NCBI RefSeq assembly: GCF_002197685.1
Contig: NZ_NBBI01000001.1
Location: forward strand, 620,001 to 684,000
Direction of reading: 5' to 3'
Origin: Sphingomonas dokdonensis
GTDB lineage: Bacteria; Pseudomonadota; Alphaproteobacteria; Sphingomonadales; Sphingomonadaceae
DNA: 64,000 bases
Of the stretch, positions 1-8,303 are shown one piece after another; positions within the stretch are counted from its first letter, which is position 1; each line of letters begins with the position of its first letter. The notes under the pieces are model-generated. The model saw only the letters and a program-made list of their open reading frames with translations. It searched no databases and was not told where the DNA came from. The position numbers and the translations under genes are program-made.

Positions 1-1
1 C

Positions 2-1576
2 ACGCTGGAGAATGCGATCCGGCGCGATCGGATCGCGCATGCGTTTCTGCTCACCGGCGTACGCGGGGTGGGCAAGACGTCTACCGCGCGCCTTATCGCA
101 AAGGCGCTGAACTGCATCGGACCTGACGGCAACGGCGGGCCATCGATCGATCCGTGCGGCGTGTGCGAGCCGTGCCGCGCGATCGCCGAAGGGCGCCATA
201 TCGACGTGATCGAGATGGACGCCGCCAGCCATACCGGCATCGACGATATCCGCGAGATCATCGAGGCGTCGCGCTATGCTGCGGTGTCGGCGCGGTACAA
301 AGTGTACATCATCGACGAAGTGCACATGCTGTCGAAGGCGGCATTCAACGGCCTGTTGAAGACGCTCGAGGAGCCGCCGGGGCATGTAAAGTTCCTGTTC
401 GCCACGACCGAGGTGAACAAGGTGCCGGTGACGGTGCTGTCGCGCTGCCAGCGCTTCGACCTGCGACGCATCCCGGCCGAGCGATTGGCCGCGCACTTCG
501 CAGCGGTGTGCGAGGCGGAAGGCGTGACTGCCGAGCCAGAGGCTCTGGCGCTGATCGCGCGGGCGGCCGAGGGATCGGCACGCGATGGCTTGTCGATCCT
601 GGATCAGGCGATCGCCCATGCCGATCTGGAGGGTGGCGGCGTGAAAGCGCCAGCCGTGCGCGAGATGCTGGGCCTGTCGGATCGCAGCGCCGTGCGCGAT
701 CTGCTTGCGTTGTTGCTCGGCGGCGATGCGCCGGGTGCGCTGGCGGCTTTGCGCCGGCAATATGACTACGGCGTCGATTCGCAGGGGGTGCTGCGCGCCC
801 TGCTGGAGGCGGTGCACGGCGTAACCTTGGTCAAGGTCGGCACCGCGGAAGACCCGGCGCAACCGGCGGAAGAGCGTGACGCCTACCGTGAGTGGGCAGA
901 GAAGCTCTCGTTCCCCTTGCTGCATCGATTATGGCAGTTGTTGCTCAAGGGGCATGATGAAGTCGCTCGGGCGGCGCTGCCGATCGAGACGGCCGAAATG
1001 GCGTTGCTGCGTGTGGTTCATGCCCGCAGCCTGCCCGATCCTGGCGAGCTTGCTCGACATTTGAGCGAAGGCCGGAGTGATCAGCCGCCGGTGGCCGCCG
1101 CACCTTCTGAGATGCCGAGCACGCGTGCTGCGGCGTCGGCGCAATCGGCGTTGCCGCAGGCCGCGGTACCAGTTGCTCCGGTACAGCCAGCATCAGATCC
1201 ATCGCAGGAGCCTGAGACCTTCGCAGCGTTGGTCGCATTGCTGGAGAACCACGGTCAGCATCTGCTGGCCGTGCGACTGGCGCACGGCGCACGCGTTGTC
1301 AGCTATGCGCCGCCCGAGATCGTGTTCAGCGGCGCGCGCCCGATTGCGGCCGATACGCTGGCGGAGACCGTGGCGGCGTTGCGCGGGATCACTGGCGCGG
1401 TCTGGAAGTTGTCACTGCTGGATGCGCCGGGAGAGCCGACGCTGAAGGAGGCGGCGGACGCCGCTGCAGAGGCTGATCGACAGGCGGTGCTGGCGACGCC
1501 GCTGGTGGAGGCCGCGCTGGCGGCATTCCCGGACGCCGAGCTGATTGACTGGCCCAAGAAGAGGAACAACGCGTGA
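2..1576 (+). CDS. dnaX: DNA polymerase III subunit gamma/tau (5' end outside window)
   Basis: Clamp-loader ATPase of the replicative DNA polymerase. The frame is open from base 2 with good DnaX sequence before the first possible start at 68, so the gene enters from the left and is 5'-truncated only by the window edge. Visible features in order: Walker A (GVRGVGKTS), the four-cysteine zinc knuckle region with CGVCEPC, Walker B (IIDEVHML), sensor 1 (FATTE), then domain III. An Ala/Pro-rich linker near codons 350-400 follows, then a tau-type C-terminal domain. The stop codon overlaps the GTG start of the next gene (GTGA), as in the conserved dnaX-ybaB pair. I saw no obvious frameshift signal for a separate gamma product. 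Confidence 0.96.
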   Translation, partial: TLENAIRRDRIAHAFLLTGVRGVGKTSTARLIAKALNCIGPDGNGGPSIDPCGVCEPCRAIAEGRHIDVIEMDAASHTGIDDIREIIEASRYAAVSARYKVYIIDEVHMLSKAAFNGLLKTLEEPPGHVKFLFATTEVNKVPVTVLSRCQRFDLRRIPAERLAAHFAAVCEAEGVTAEPEALALIARAAEGSARDGLSILDQAIAHADLEGGGVKAPAVREMLGLSDRSAVRDLLALLLGGDAPGALAALRRQYDYGVDSQGVLRALLEAVHGVTLVKVGTAEDPAQPAEERDAYREWAEKLSFPLLHRLWQLLLKGHDEVARAALPIETAEMALLRVVHARSLPDPGELARHLSEGRSDQPPVAAAPSEMPSTRAAASAQSALPQAAVPVAPVQPASDPSQEPETFAALVALLENHGQHLLAVRLAHGARVVSYAPPEIVFSGARPIAADTLAETVAALRGITGAVWKLSLLDAPGEPTLKEAADAAAEADRQAVLATPLVEAALAAFPDAELIDWPKKRNNA

Positions 1577-1908
1577 AGGATATCAACGAGCTTCTCGCCG
1601 CCGCCCAGAGCGCGGCCGAGAATGTGCAGAAGCAGATGGACCAAGCGCAGGCGACGCTGGACACGATCGAAGTCGAGGGCGCTGCCGGCGGCGGGCTGGT
1701 GAAGGTTCGCGCAACGGCCAAGGGGCGCATCCTTTCGGTGACGATCGACGACACGCTGATCGTGCCTGCCGAAAAGCAGATGCTGGAAGATCTGGTCGCC
1801 GCCGCGTTCAACGATGCGCGCGCCAAGGCCGATGCGGCCTCGTCGCAGGAGATGGCCAAGATGACGAGCGGTATCCCGCTGCCGCCGGGCTTCAAGCTCC
1901 CGTTCTGA
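1573..1908 (+). CDS. ybaB: YbaB/EbfC family nucleoid-associated protein
   Basis: Small (111 aa) DNA-binding protein of the YbaB/EbfC family, which forms dimers and is thought to help organise the nucleoid. It starts at a GTG that overlaps the dnaX stop by four bases, preceded by an AAGAGGA ribosome site. The sequence shows an N-terminal coiled-coil helix (NELLAAAQSAAENVQKQMDQ), the beta-sheet core with GLVKVRATAKG, and the usual C-terminal GxPLPPGFKLPF tail. Position directly behind dnaX is the conserved arrangement (dnaX-ybaB-recR in many bacteria). RecR is not adjacent here, since the next gene is convergent. Confidence 0.93.
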   Translation: MKDINELLAAAQSAAENVQKQMDQAQATLDTIEVEGAAGGGLVKVRATAKGRILSVTIDDTLIVPAEKQMLEDLVAAAFNDARAKADAASSQEMAKMTSGIPLPPGFKLPF

Positions 1909-2051
1909 TGCCGGCAGCGGCACTGGTGGCAATCACCGGTGCCGCTGAAGGAAGCGCGTGCGGAGCACGGCGGTGCGGCGTGGCGGTGTCGTCCAAGCTA
2001 GCGAGCGCTGCCGCTAGCGGATCAATGGAGTAGCGCGGGTGCGCCCGACCG

Positions 2052-2729
2052 CTAGCGAAGGCAGGCGTCCAATCCCTGCCGCCGTACCACGCCGACGTGG
2101 CGGGCGATGACGTTGCCGTGGCGCCGGACGAAGCCGCGGGGTGCGACGGCCTCACGCTTCTTCGGCAGCGGCAATACGGCGGCGATCCTTGCCGCTTCGG
2201 TGGGCGACAGCTTGTCTGCCGAATGGTTGAAGTAACGGATGGCACCGGCTTCCACGCCATAGGTGCCGATGCCGGTCTCGGCGACGTTGAGATACATTTC
2301 CATGATGCGGCGCTTGCCCCAGATCGCCTCGATCAGGACGGTAAACCACGCCTCGAACGCCTTGCGAACATACCCGCCACCTTGGATCAGGAATACGTTC
2401 TTGGCGGTCTGCTGACTGATGGTGGAGCCGCCGCGGATGCGCCTGCCCTTGGCGTTGCTATAGGCAGCGCCTGCGATCGCCCCGAAATCGAAACCGTGGT
2501 GGGAGCAGAATTTCGCATCCTCACCAGCGATCGCCGCGCGCGCCATGTCCGGGTCGATTCGGTCAAGGGCGCGCCATTCCTTGGTGATTGCGTGCCCACC
2601 CAAGAGGTCGCCGACCATGGTAAAGGTGATCGGCGGCGGAACGAAGCGCAGCACGGCGACGAGCAGCACCGACAGGCCCACGAACCAGAGCGCGGCCTTG
2701 AGCAAAAATCTGAGTAACGTTGCGGCCAT
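2052..2729 (-). CDS. mtgA: Monofunctional biosynthetic peptidoglycan transglycosylase
   Basis: Polymerises lipid II into glycan strands without transpeptidase activity (glycosyltransferase family 51). The 225-residue length fits MtgA. One N-terminal membrane anchor (about residues 8-30, LLKAALWFVGLSVLLVAVL) is followed by the GT51 motifs: EDAKFCSHHGFD with the catalytic Glu, RGGSTISQQTAKN, and KRRIMEMYLNVAETG. There is no penicillin-binding domain. It lies 32 bases behind the glycosyltransferase gene on the same strand and could be cotranscribed with it. The gene to its right in window coordinates (ybaB) is convergent. Confidence 0.95.
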   Translation of the reverse strand: MAATLLRFLLKAALWFVGLSVLLVAVLRFVPPPITFTMVGDLLGGHAITKEWRALDRIDPDMARAAIAGEDAKFCSHHGFDFGAIAGAAYSNAKGRRIRGGSTISQQTAKNVFLIQGGGYVRKAFEAWFTVLIEAIWGKRRIMEMYLNVAETGIGTYGVEAGAIRYFNHSADKLSPTEAARIAAVLPLPKKREAVAPRGFVRRHGNVIARHVGVVRRQGLDACLR

Positions 2730-2761
2730 GGCGTGCTGCTAGGCCCGAAAGCGGCGGAAGA

Positions 2762-4039
2762 TCAATGGGCCGGCGCCGCAGCGACGGCAGTGTTCGTCAC
2801 CTCACGAAATACCGCCGCATAGCGCTCCGCCATGTCGATCGGCGTGAGTGGTTGGGGTAGCGCCGCCTGAAGCCTGGAGTGCAGCGCCTCGTCCGCTGCG
2901 AAAGCGATCCGATCCGCGAGATCGGCGGGATCGTTGCGCGCGAAGTGCAGGCCCGTTTCCCCATCGACGACCTTCTCGGCCATGCCGCCGATGCCGGTAC
3001 AGATCACCGGGCGGCGCGCGCGATACGCTTCCTGGATGACGACCGGCGAATTTTCCCACCATGTGCTTGGCATCACAACATAGTCGCAGTCGGCCATCAG
3101 CGAGGTGACGGAGCCGTTATCGTACGGGCCGAGGTACGATAGGAAGGCGTATTCCTCCACTGCCGCCTGGAAACGCTCCACGAATGCGTGCGGTTGGCCG
3201 ACAAACGTACCGTGAACGGCGATGCGGAGGCGAGATGCCAGCGAAGGATCGCGCGCCAGAATTGCGCAGGCGTCGAGCAGGACATCCACGCCCTTGAACG
3301 GATTGATCTGCCCGAAATAGCCGAAGCGCCAGATATCACGCTGGTGTCGCCGATCGGGCATCGCTGCACCTGTTGCCACGCCGTTCTCGATCACGGTGAA
3401 GCGCTCGGTCGAAAAGCCCTGTTCGATCATCCGATCCGCGAGGAAACGACTGGGAGAGATGAAGGCCGCGACAGTATCAAGCGCGCCAGCGACATGTTGT
3501 TGACGGATCGCGAACTGCTGCCTGCTATGGTCGGGATAGCATTTCTGGCACTTCGTGGGTGACGGCCCGGCGCATAGCATCTGCGACGGCCGGGTCACAA
3601 GTTGGCCGTGATTATGACAGACCGCGAGATATTCGTGGTAGGTGAAGGCCACCCGAATGCCGGCAGCCGCCACATCCGCCAGCGCGCCGACACCAATGTG
3701 CAGGAAGTGATGCGCGTTCAGTACGGATACGTTCTGCGCTTGCAGCAGGAGCACAAGCGACATCCGCACGTCCGGCGGCGCAATGTGGTAGAAATGATCG
3801 TAGAACTCGCTTCGCACCGGCAACGCAAATTCATCGGCGCCAAGGCTGATCTGATCGAGCCGCGCCTCTTCGCAGGCGGCGACGAAGATTGCGTCATGAC
3901 CCAATGTTCGCAGGCCGCGGAACAGCGCATAAGCGGCGATCTCCGCGCCGCCGGAGGTGAGCGACGGGTGCGTATGGCTGTAGATGGCGATCCGGCCCAA
4001 GCCATCGTTGCTCCGGTTGCTTCCGCTATCCGTGAACAC
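2762..4039 (-). CDS. Family 4 glycosyltransferase
   Basis: Predicted GT-B fold sugar transferase of about 425 aa, probably acting on an envelope or extracellular polysaccharide. It shows an N-terminal SGGAEIAAYAL acceptor-domain motif, INPFKGVDVLLDA in the second Rossmann domain, and STWWENSPVVIQEAY followed by GIGGMAEKVVDGETG, the E-x7-E nucleotide-sugar site of family GT4. A cysteine cluster near residues 155-170 (CAGPSPTKCQKCYPD) is common in related O-antigen transferases. I placed the start at a GTG at 4039, which overlaps the upstream gene by 14 bases. The frame stays open farther upstream, but that part reads as low-complexity shadow of the neighbour. The acceptor is unknown. Confidence 0.85.
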   Translation of the reverse strand: MFTDSGSNRSNDGLGRIAIYSHTHPSLTSGGAEIAAYALFRGLRTLGHDAIFVAACEEARLDQISLGADEFALPVRSEFYDHFYHIAPPDVRMSLVLLLQAQNVSVLNAHHFLHIGVGALADVAAAGIRVAFTYHEYLAVCHNHGQLVTRPSQMLCAGPSPTKCQKCYPDHSRQQFAIRQQHVAGALDTVAAFISPSRFLADRMIEQGFSTERFTVIENGVATGAAMPDRRHQRDIWRFGYFGQINPFKGVDVLLDACAILARDPSLASRLRIAVHGTFVGQPHAFVERFQAAVEEYAFLSYLGPYDNGSVTSLMADCDYVVMPSTWWENSPVVIQEAYRARRPVICTGIGGMAEKVVDGETGLHFARNDPADLADRIAFAADEALHSRLQAALPQPLTPIDMAERYAAVFREVTNTAVAAAPAH

Positions 4040-5951
4040 GTCGGATCGCCTCGTTGATCTTGCGCGTGAACGGCGTGACAGGTGAGGGGTGCAGGAGCGA
4101 TGCCGCACCCTTGATGACGGGCGCAGAGCCGTGTTGCGGTGGCAATCGGATGCCGCCGATCTGCGGCACTGCCGCTCCGCTGATCCGCCGCCACTGCGAC
4201 AGATCGGCCACGAACGCGTCAAGATCGGGCACAGGCGAGGGGCCGCCCGCGGGATCTTCGATTTCGAACAGCGCCAGGCTTTCCGTTTCGTCGGCGAAGG
4301 CTTGCCACCCCGCCTTGGTCAACGAGACATGGCTTGCGATCCAGCCGATCCGTTCCGCCGAAAGCGTTTTAGCGACTGCATCGATCGCATCGGACGTCGG
4401 TGCTGCGGTCAGCGTGAAGAACAGGCTGCACGGCCGTGTGGATGATCGTTGCAGCTGCGCGAACAGGGTTAGCACCAAACCGCGATGGTCGTCCGACCGG
4501 GCGATGAACGCGATGCCCCAGCCCTCCGACAGGGCTGCTGCGTGGCTATTTACCCGATCGAACAACAGGAAGATGTCTGCCGCTGTCGACGGGACAGCTA
4601 GCAGGATTGCGGCACGGGAGGGATGACCGTGATGCTGGACCAGCTCACGAGCGTGCGCCTGGACGGCGCGCGCGGCGTGATAGGCAAGATCGGGAAAGAA
4701 GTCCTCCTGCTCCACGGCGCGATAGAAGCGTGAAAGCGACTCGATGGGGGCGGTCTTGCCCAGGAGGCGAACGGCGAACGGAGGAATCGTTGCCGTGCTG
4801 CTGGTACCATCGCTCCAGCCGATCGTCAGCGCCAGCCGATCGAGCCCCGCTGGATCAAACGGATAGCGGAACAACGAAACGTAGCCGGCGGTCTGCAAGG
4901 CTTGATCGACATTCGGGAAGATGCCTGCAAGGTCGGGTCGGTTGAACCGACCCTGGCTTGGTACATCGGCGTCAATCACCTGGTCGCCGACTTCCAGGCC
5001 GAAGCTGACTGGCTGCTTACTCGGGCTGAGTGCCCATCCGTTCACGAAAACGCCGAACCCCGGGAGCACCGCTGCTTCGTCCACTTGCACTCGCTCAGCC
5101 ACCGGTTGCGCTTCAATCGACAGGCGGTTGTCGGCGAACAGCGCCAGCATGGCCGCGCGATGTTTGCCCGTCGATCGGCCCAACGTATCGCGAATGACCG
5201 GCAGGATCGCTGCGGCATCTGACAATGGCCGGTTACGAATGGATTCGAGGTGCAGTCCGCTGCCGTCGGCCAGCACGATCTGCGGCGGCAGGTCGGGATC
5301 AAGCTGCCACTCGGACAGCATCACTGCGACGAACGCCTTGGCTCCGGCGGCAAGGTCGGCGCGCGGGGCCACGCTGAAGGCGATACCGGCGGGGCAACGC
5401 GCCGTATCGACGACAACTACCGATCGGTCCGCCACGCCATCGTCGATCATCCAGCCGACGAGCCAGGTTCGCCCTGTGCGACTGGTCCAGGCTCCCTCGA
5501 GATAGCCGATCCGCAGGTCGGGTCCGCCTGCCTGAATGTTATTAGCCTTCGGACTGGCCGCATCGCGGTGCTGTTCCAGCGTCGCACGCAAGCGCGTCTC
5601 GTCGTTACGTTGAAACGTAGCCTCTTTTCGCACCATCTCCAGGGTCAATGGCGGAACCTGCAGCCCTAGCCGCCCGGCGCCTGCAACGCGGACACTAAGG
5701 TCACCCGTATATCCACGTGCAGCAGCATCGGTGATCGCGCTCACCGCGTCGTCATCGAACCTGAAGCCTGGTCGGCATGCCACATCGATCGTGGAGCAGA
5801 CATCCGGACGATCAAGACCGGTGTGGGTTTGCGCCAGGCGGAGGGTGCCCGCCCAGAGTTCGACACTGACGACGCGTTGTGGCTCGGCGGGATCCAGCGC
5901 CCAGCCGTACACGCCTTCTGTTTCATGCAGTTGTTCAACAACGCCGCGCAT
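4026..5951 (-). CDS. Multi-domain protein with repeated GWALDP-type beta domains, glycan-associated
   Basis: A 641-residue protein I do not recognise by name. It appears to carry three related modules: residues about 3-100 (VYGWALDPAEP...VELWAG), about 145-250 (WLVGWMIDD...) and about 295-410 (VNGWALSPSKQPVSFGLEVG...RPDLAG). GWAxDP-type modules occur next to or fused with glycosyltransferases in alphaproteobacteria. The C-terminal third (FLLFDRVNSHAAAL...) is alpha/beta-looking and could be a degenerate nucleotide-sugar-transferase fold, but I see no DxD motif. No signal peptide or membrane segment is evident. It precedes and overlaps the GT4 gene by 14 bases, so the two products probably act together. 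Start ATG at 5951 follows a GGGG-type ribosome site; a TTG lies one codon upstream. Confidence 0.7.
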   Translation of the reverse strand: MRGVVEQLHETEGVYGWALDPAEPQRVVSVELWAGTLRLAQTHTGLDRPDVCSTIDVACRPGFRFDDDAVSAITDAAARGYTGDLSVRVAGAGRLGLQVPPLTLEMVRKEATFQRNDETRLRATLEQHRDAASPKANNIQAGGPDLRIGYLEGAWTSRTGRTWLVGWMIDDGVADRSVVVVDTARCPAGIAFSVAPRADLAAGAKAFVAVMLSEWQLDPDLPPQIVLADGSGLHLESIRNRPLSDAAAILPVIRDTLGRSTGKHRAAMLALFADNRLSIEAQPVAERVQVDEAAVLPGFGVFVNGWALSPSKQPVSFGLEVGDQVIDADVPSQGRFNRPDLAGIFPNVDQALQTAGYVSLFRYPFDPAGLDRLALTIGWSDGTSSTATIPPFAVRLLGKTAPIESLSRFYRAVEQEDFFPDLAYHAARAVQAHARELVQHHGHPSRAAILLAVPSTAADIFLLFDRVNSHAAALSEGWGIAFIARSDDHRGLVLTLFAQLQRSSTRPCSLFFTLTAAPTSDAIDAVAKTLSAERIGWIASHVSLTKAGWQAFADETESLALFEIEDPAGGPSPVPDLDAFVADLSQWRRISGAAVPQIGGIRLPPQHGSAPVIKGAASLLHPSPVTPFTRKINEAIRRVHG

Positions 5952-6202
5952 CAAATCCCCGATCTCGATCGACGCTGCAGCCTTCTAGTGGCCCGACATC
6001 CCGTTTATACAAACAGAACGGCAGCAGCGGTTTTGTCAACCGCGGTTTGCCAGGGACAAGACGCGGGCGACTGATCGAGGTGCCGGCGATAGCATGACTG
6101 TTCCGCGCCGTGCAGGCAGCGGCCTGATCCCGCAGACGGCAGCGACTGCGGTGTTTGCGCCAGTGTATGGTTGTATGTCACGACGTATTTGCGCGATTGA
6201 AG

Positions 6203-6279
6203 TGGTCGGGGAAAGAGGATTCGAACCTCCGGCCCCTGCGTCCCGAACACAGTGCTCTACCAGGCTGAGCTATTCCCCG
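6203..6279 (-). tRNA. tRNA-Pro (anticodon CGG)
   Basis: Cloverleaf on the minus strand: acceptor CGGGGAA pairs with TTCCCCG, D-arm with AGCTCAGCCTGGTAGAGC, a CTGTG/CGCAG anticodon stem holding loop TTCGGGA (anticodon CGG, G37 as expected for proline), and T-arm GGTTCGAATCC. The discriminator A and CCA end are encoded. It reads codon CCG, a frequent proline codon in this GC-rich genome. Confidence 0.97.
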
Positions 6280-6318
6280 ACCAGATGCCGACCGGTTGGA
6301 GCCGGTGGCAGGCGGCGG

Positions 6319-6346
6319 GTTATATCAGCGAAATTTTGTGCAGCAA
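6319..6346 (-). promoter_or_regulatory. Putative sigma-70 promoter for tRNA-Pro
   Basis: On the minus strand, TTGCTG (6341-6346) and TATAAC (6319-6324) are separated by 16 bases, inside a locally AT-rich stretch about 40 bases upstream of the mature tRNA. This is motif recognition only; no transcript data. Confidence 0.5.
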
Positions 6347-6471
6347 GGGGCTAATCGTGCGATTTTCCGGTTGCGGGAAAGTGGCGGTGATCGGGTGGGT
6401 GAAGGTGGCGCTTTGGCATTGGCGTGCTTGGTGCTAACGCGCGCGGCACTCACTCAAGCTGGCAGAATTTC

Positions 6472-8268
6472 GTGGCGACCGAGCTTTCCAAGATCCGTAA
6501 CTTCTCGATCATTGCCCATATCGACCATGGCAAGTCGACGCTGGCCGACCGGCTGATCCAACGCACGGGGGGCCTCTCCGAGCGGGAGATGTCGGCGCAA
6601 GTGCTTGATAACATGGAGATTGAAAAGGAGCGCGGGATCACCATCAAGGCGCAGACAGTGCGCCTGGAGTGGAAGGGCCATGTCCTCAATCTGATGGACA
6701 CGCCGGGGCACGTGGATTTCGCTTACGAAGTGTCGCGCAGCCTGGCCGCGTGCGAGGGTGCGTTGCTGGTGGTGGACGCGGCGCAGGGCGTGGAGGCGCA
6801 GACGCTCGCCAACGTGTACCAGTCGATCGAGCATGACCATGAGATCGTGCCCGTCATCAACAAGATCGACCTGCCCGCGGCCGAACCGGAAAAGGTGAAG
6901 GCCGAGATCGAGGAAGTGATCGGGCTGGACGCGAGCGGCGCGGTGCTGGCGAGCGCCAAATCGGGCATCGGGATCGAGGAGATCCTGGACGCGGTGGTCG
7001 AGCGGATCCCGGCGCCCAAGGGTGACGCGACCGCGCCGCTGAAGGCGATGCTGGTCGACAGCTGGTACGACCCGTATCTGGGCGTCGTCATCCTGGTGCG
7101 GGTGATCGACGGGACGCTGAAGAAGGGCCAGCAGGTGACCTTCATGCAGGCGGGCACGCAGCATCTGGTGGACCGCGTGGGATGTTTCCGCCCCAAGATC
7201 GAGCAACTGGCGGACCTGGGGCCGGGCGAGATCGGCTTCATCACGGCGCAGATCAAGGACGTGGCGCAGGCGCGCGTCGGCGACACGCTGACCGATGCGA
7301 AGCGGCCCGCGGCCGAGGCGCTGCCGGGGTTCAAGGAAGTGCAGCCGGTGGTGTTCTGCGGGCTGTTCCCGGTCGACGCCAACGATTTCGAGAAACTGCG
7401 CGAATCGATCAGCAAGCTGCGGCTGAACGACGCATCGTTCAGTTTCGAGATGGAGACGAGCGCGGCGCTGGGCTTCGGCTTCCGCTGCGGCTTCCTGGGG
7501 CTGCTCCACCTGGAGATCATCCAGGAGCGGCTGACGCGCGAATACGATCTGGACCTGATCACCACCGCGCCGAGCGTGGTGTACGAGATCGAGCTGACGC
7601 ATGACGGCGGCATGATCGAGCTGCACAACCCGGCCGACATGCCCGATCCCAACAAGATCGCGATGATCAGCGAGCCGTGGATCGAGGCGACGATCTACGT
7701 CCCCGACGAATATCTCGGCTCCATCCTGAAGCTGTGCCAGGACCGCCGCGGCATCCAGAAGAACCTGACGTATGTCGGCGGGCGCGCGCAGGTGACGTAC
7801 GAATTGCCGCTCAATGAAGTGGTGTTCGATTTCTATGACCGGCTGAAGAGCATCAGCCGCGGCTATGCCAGTTTCGACTATCACCAGATCGGCTATCGCG
7901 AGGGCGACCTGGTCAAGATGAGCATCCTGGTGAACAACGAGCCGGTCGATGCGCTGAGCATGATCGTCCACCGCGGCACCGCGGAGACGCGCGGGCGCGG
8001 CATGTGCGAGCGGCTGAAGGACCTGATCCCGCGCCACATGTTCAAGATCCCGATCCAGGCGGCGATCGGCGGCAAGGTGATCGCGCGCGAGACGATCGCG
8101 GCGCTGCGCAAGGACGTGACCGCGAAATGCTATGGCGGCGACGCGACGCGCAAGCGCAAGCTGCTGGAGAAGCAGAAGGAAGGCAAGAAGCGCATGCGGG
8201 AATATGGCTCAGTGAGCATCCCGCAAGAGGCGTTCATTGCTGCTCTTAGAATGGGGGATGACGCCTGA
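6472..8268 (+). CDS. lepA: Translation elongation factor 4 (LepA)
   Basis: Ribosome-bound GTPase that back-translocates or remodels stalled ribosomes and aids translation initiation. Starting at GTG 6472 gives 598 aa, the usual LepA length; an in-frame GTG 16 codons upstream adds sequence not typical of the family. Motifs: G1 HIDHGKST, the G2 region with [10 protein letters not shown]3 DTPGHVDF, G4 NKIDLP, then the EF-G-like domains and the LepA-specific C-terminal domain ending in a basic Lys/Arg-rich tail ([16 protein letters not shown]). It is transcribed away from the divergent tRNA-Pro and converges on the ATPase gene 35 bases downstream. Confidence 0.98.
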   Translation: MATELSKIRNFSIIAHIDHGKSTLADRLIQRTGGLSEREMSAQVLDNMEIEKERGITIKAQTVRLEWKGHVLNLMDTPGHVDFAYEVSRSLAACEGALLVVDAAQGVEAQTLANVYQSIEHDHEIVPVINKIDLPAAEPEKVKAEIEEVIGLDASGAVLASAKSGIGIEEILDAVVERIPAPKGDATAPLKAMLVDSWYDPYLGVVILVRVIDGTLKKGQQVTFMQAGTQHLVDRVGCFRPKIEQLADLGPGEIGFITAQIKDVAQARVGDTLTDAKRPAAEALPGFKEVQPVVFCGLFPVDANDFEKLRESISKLRLNDASFSFEMETSAALGFGFRCGFLGLLHLEIIQERLTREYDLDLITTAPSVVYEIELTHDGGMIELHNPADMPDPNKIAMISEPWIEATIYVPDEYLGSILKLCQDRRGIQKNLTYVGGRAQVTYELPLNEVVFDFYDRLKSISRGYASFDYHQIGYREGDLVKMSILVNNEPVDALSMIVHRGTAETRGRGMCERLKDLIPRHMFKIPIQAAIGGKVIARETIAALRKDVTAKCYGGDATRKRKLLEKQKEGKKRMREYGSVSIPQEAFIAALRMGDDA

Positions 8269-8303
8269 GGATAGGCGGGCGGTACGAGCACTCTCCCCAA
8301 AGC

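Noticed and set aside
1998..2058. CGCTAGC repeats between ybaB and mtgA as a regulatory array
   Set aside because: Three short copies at irregular spacing in a convergent gap; likely chance.
6454..8037. A 527-codon minus-strand frame opposite lepA
   Set aside because: Antisense of a highly conserved GTPase; His/Leu/Arg-rich without motif.
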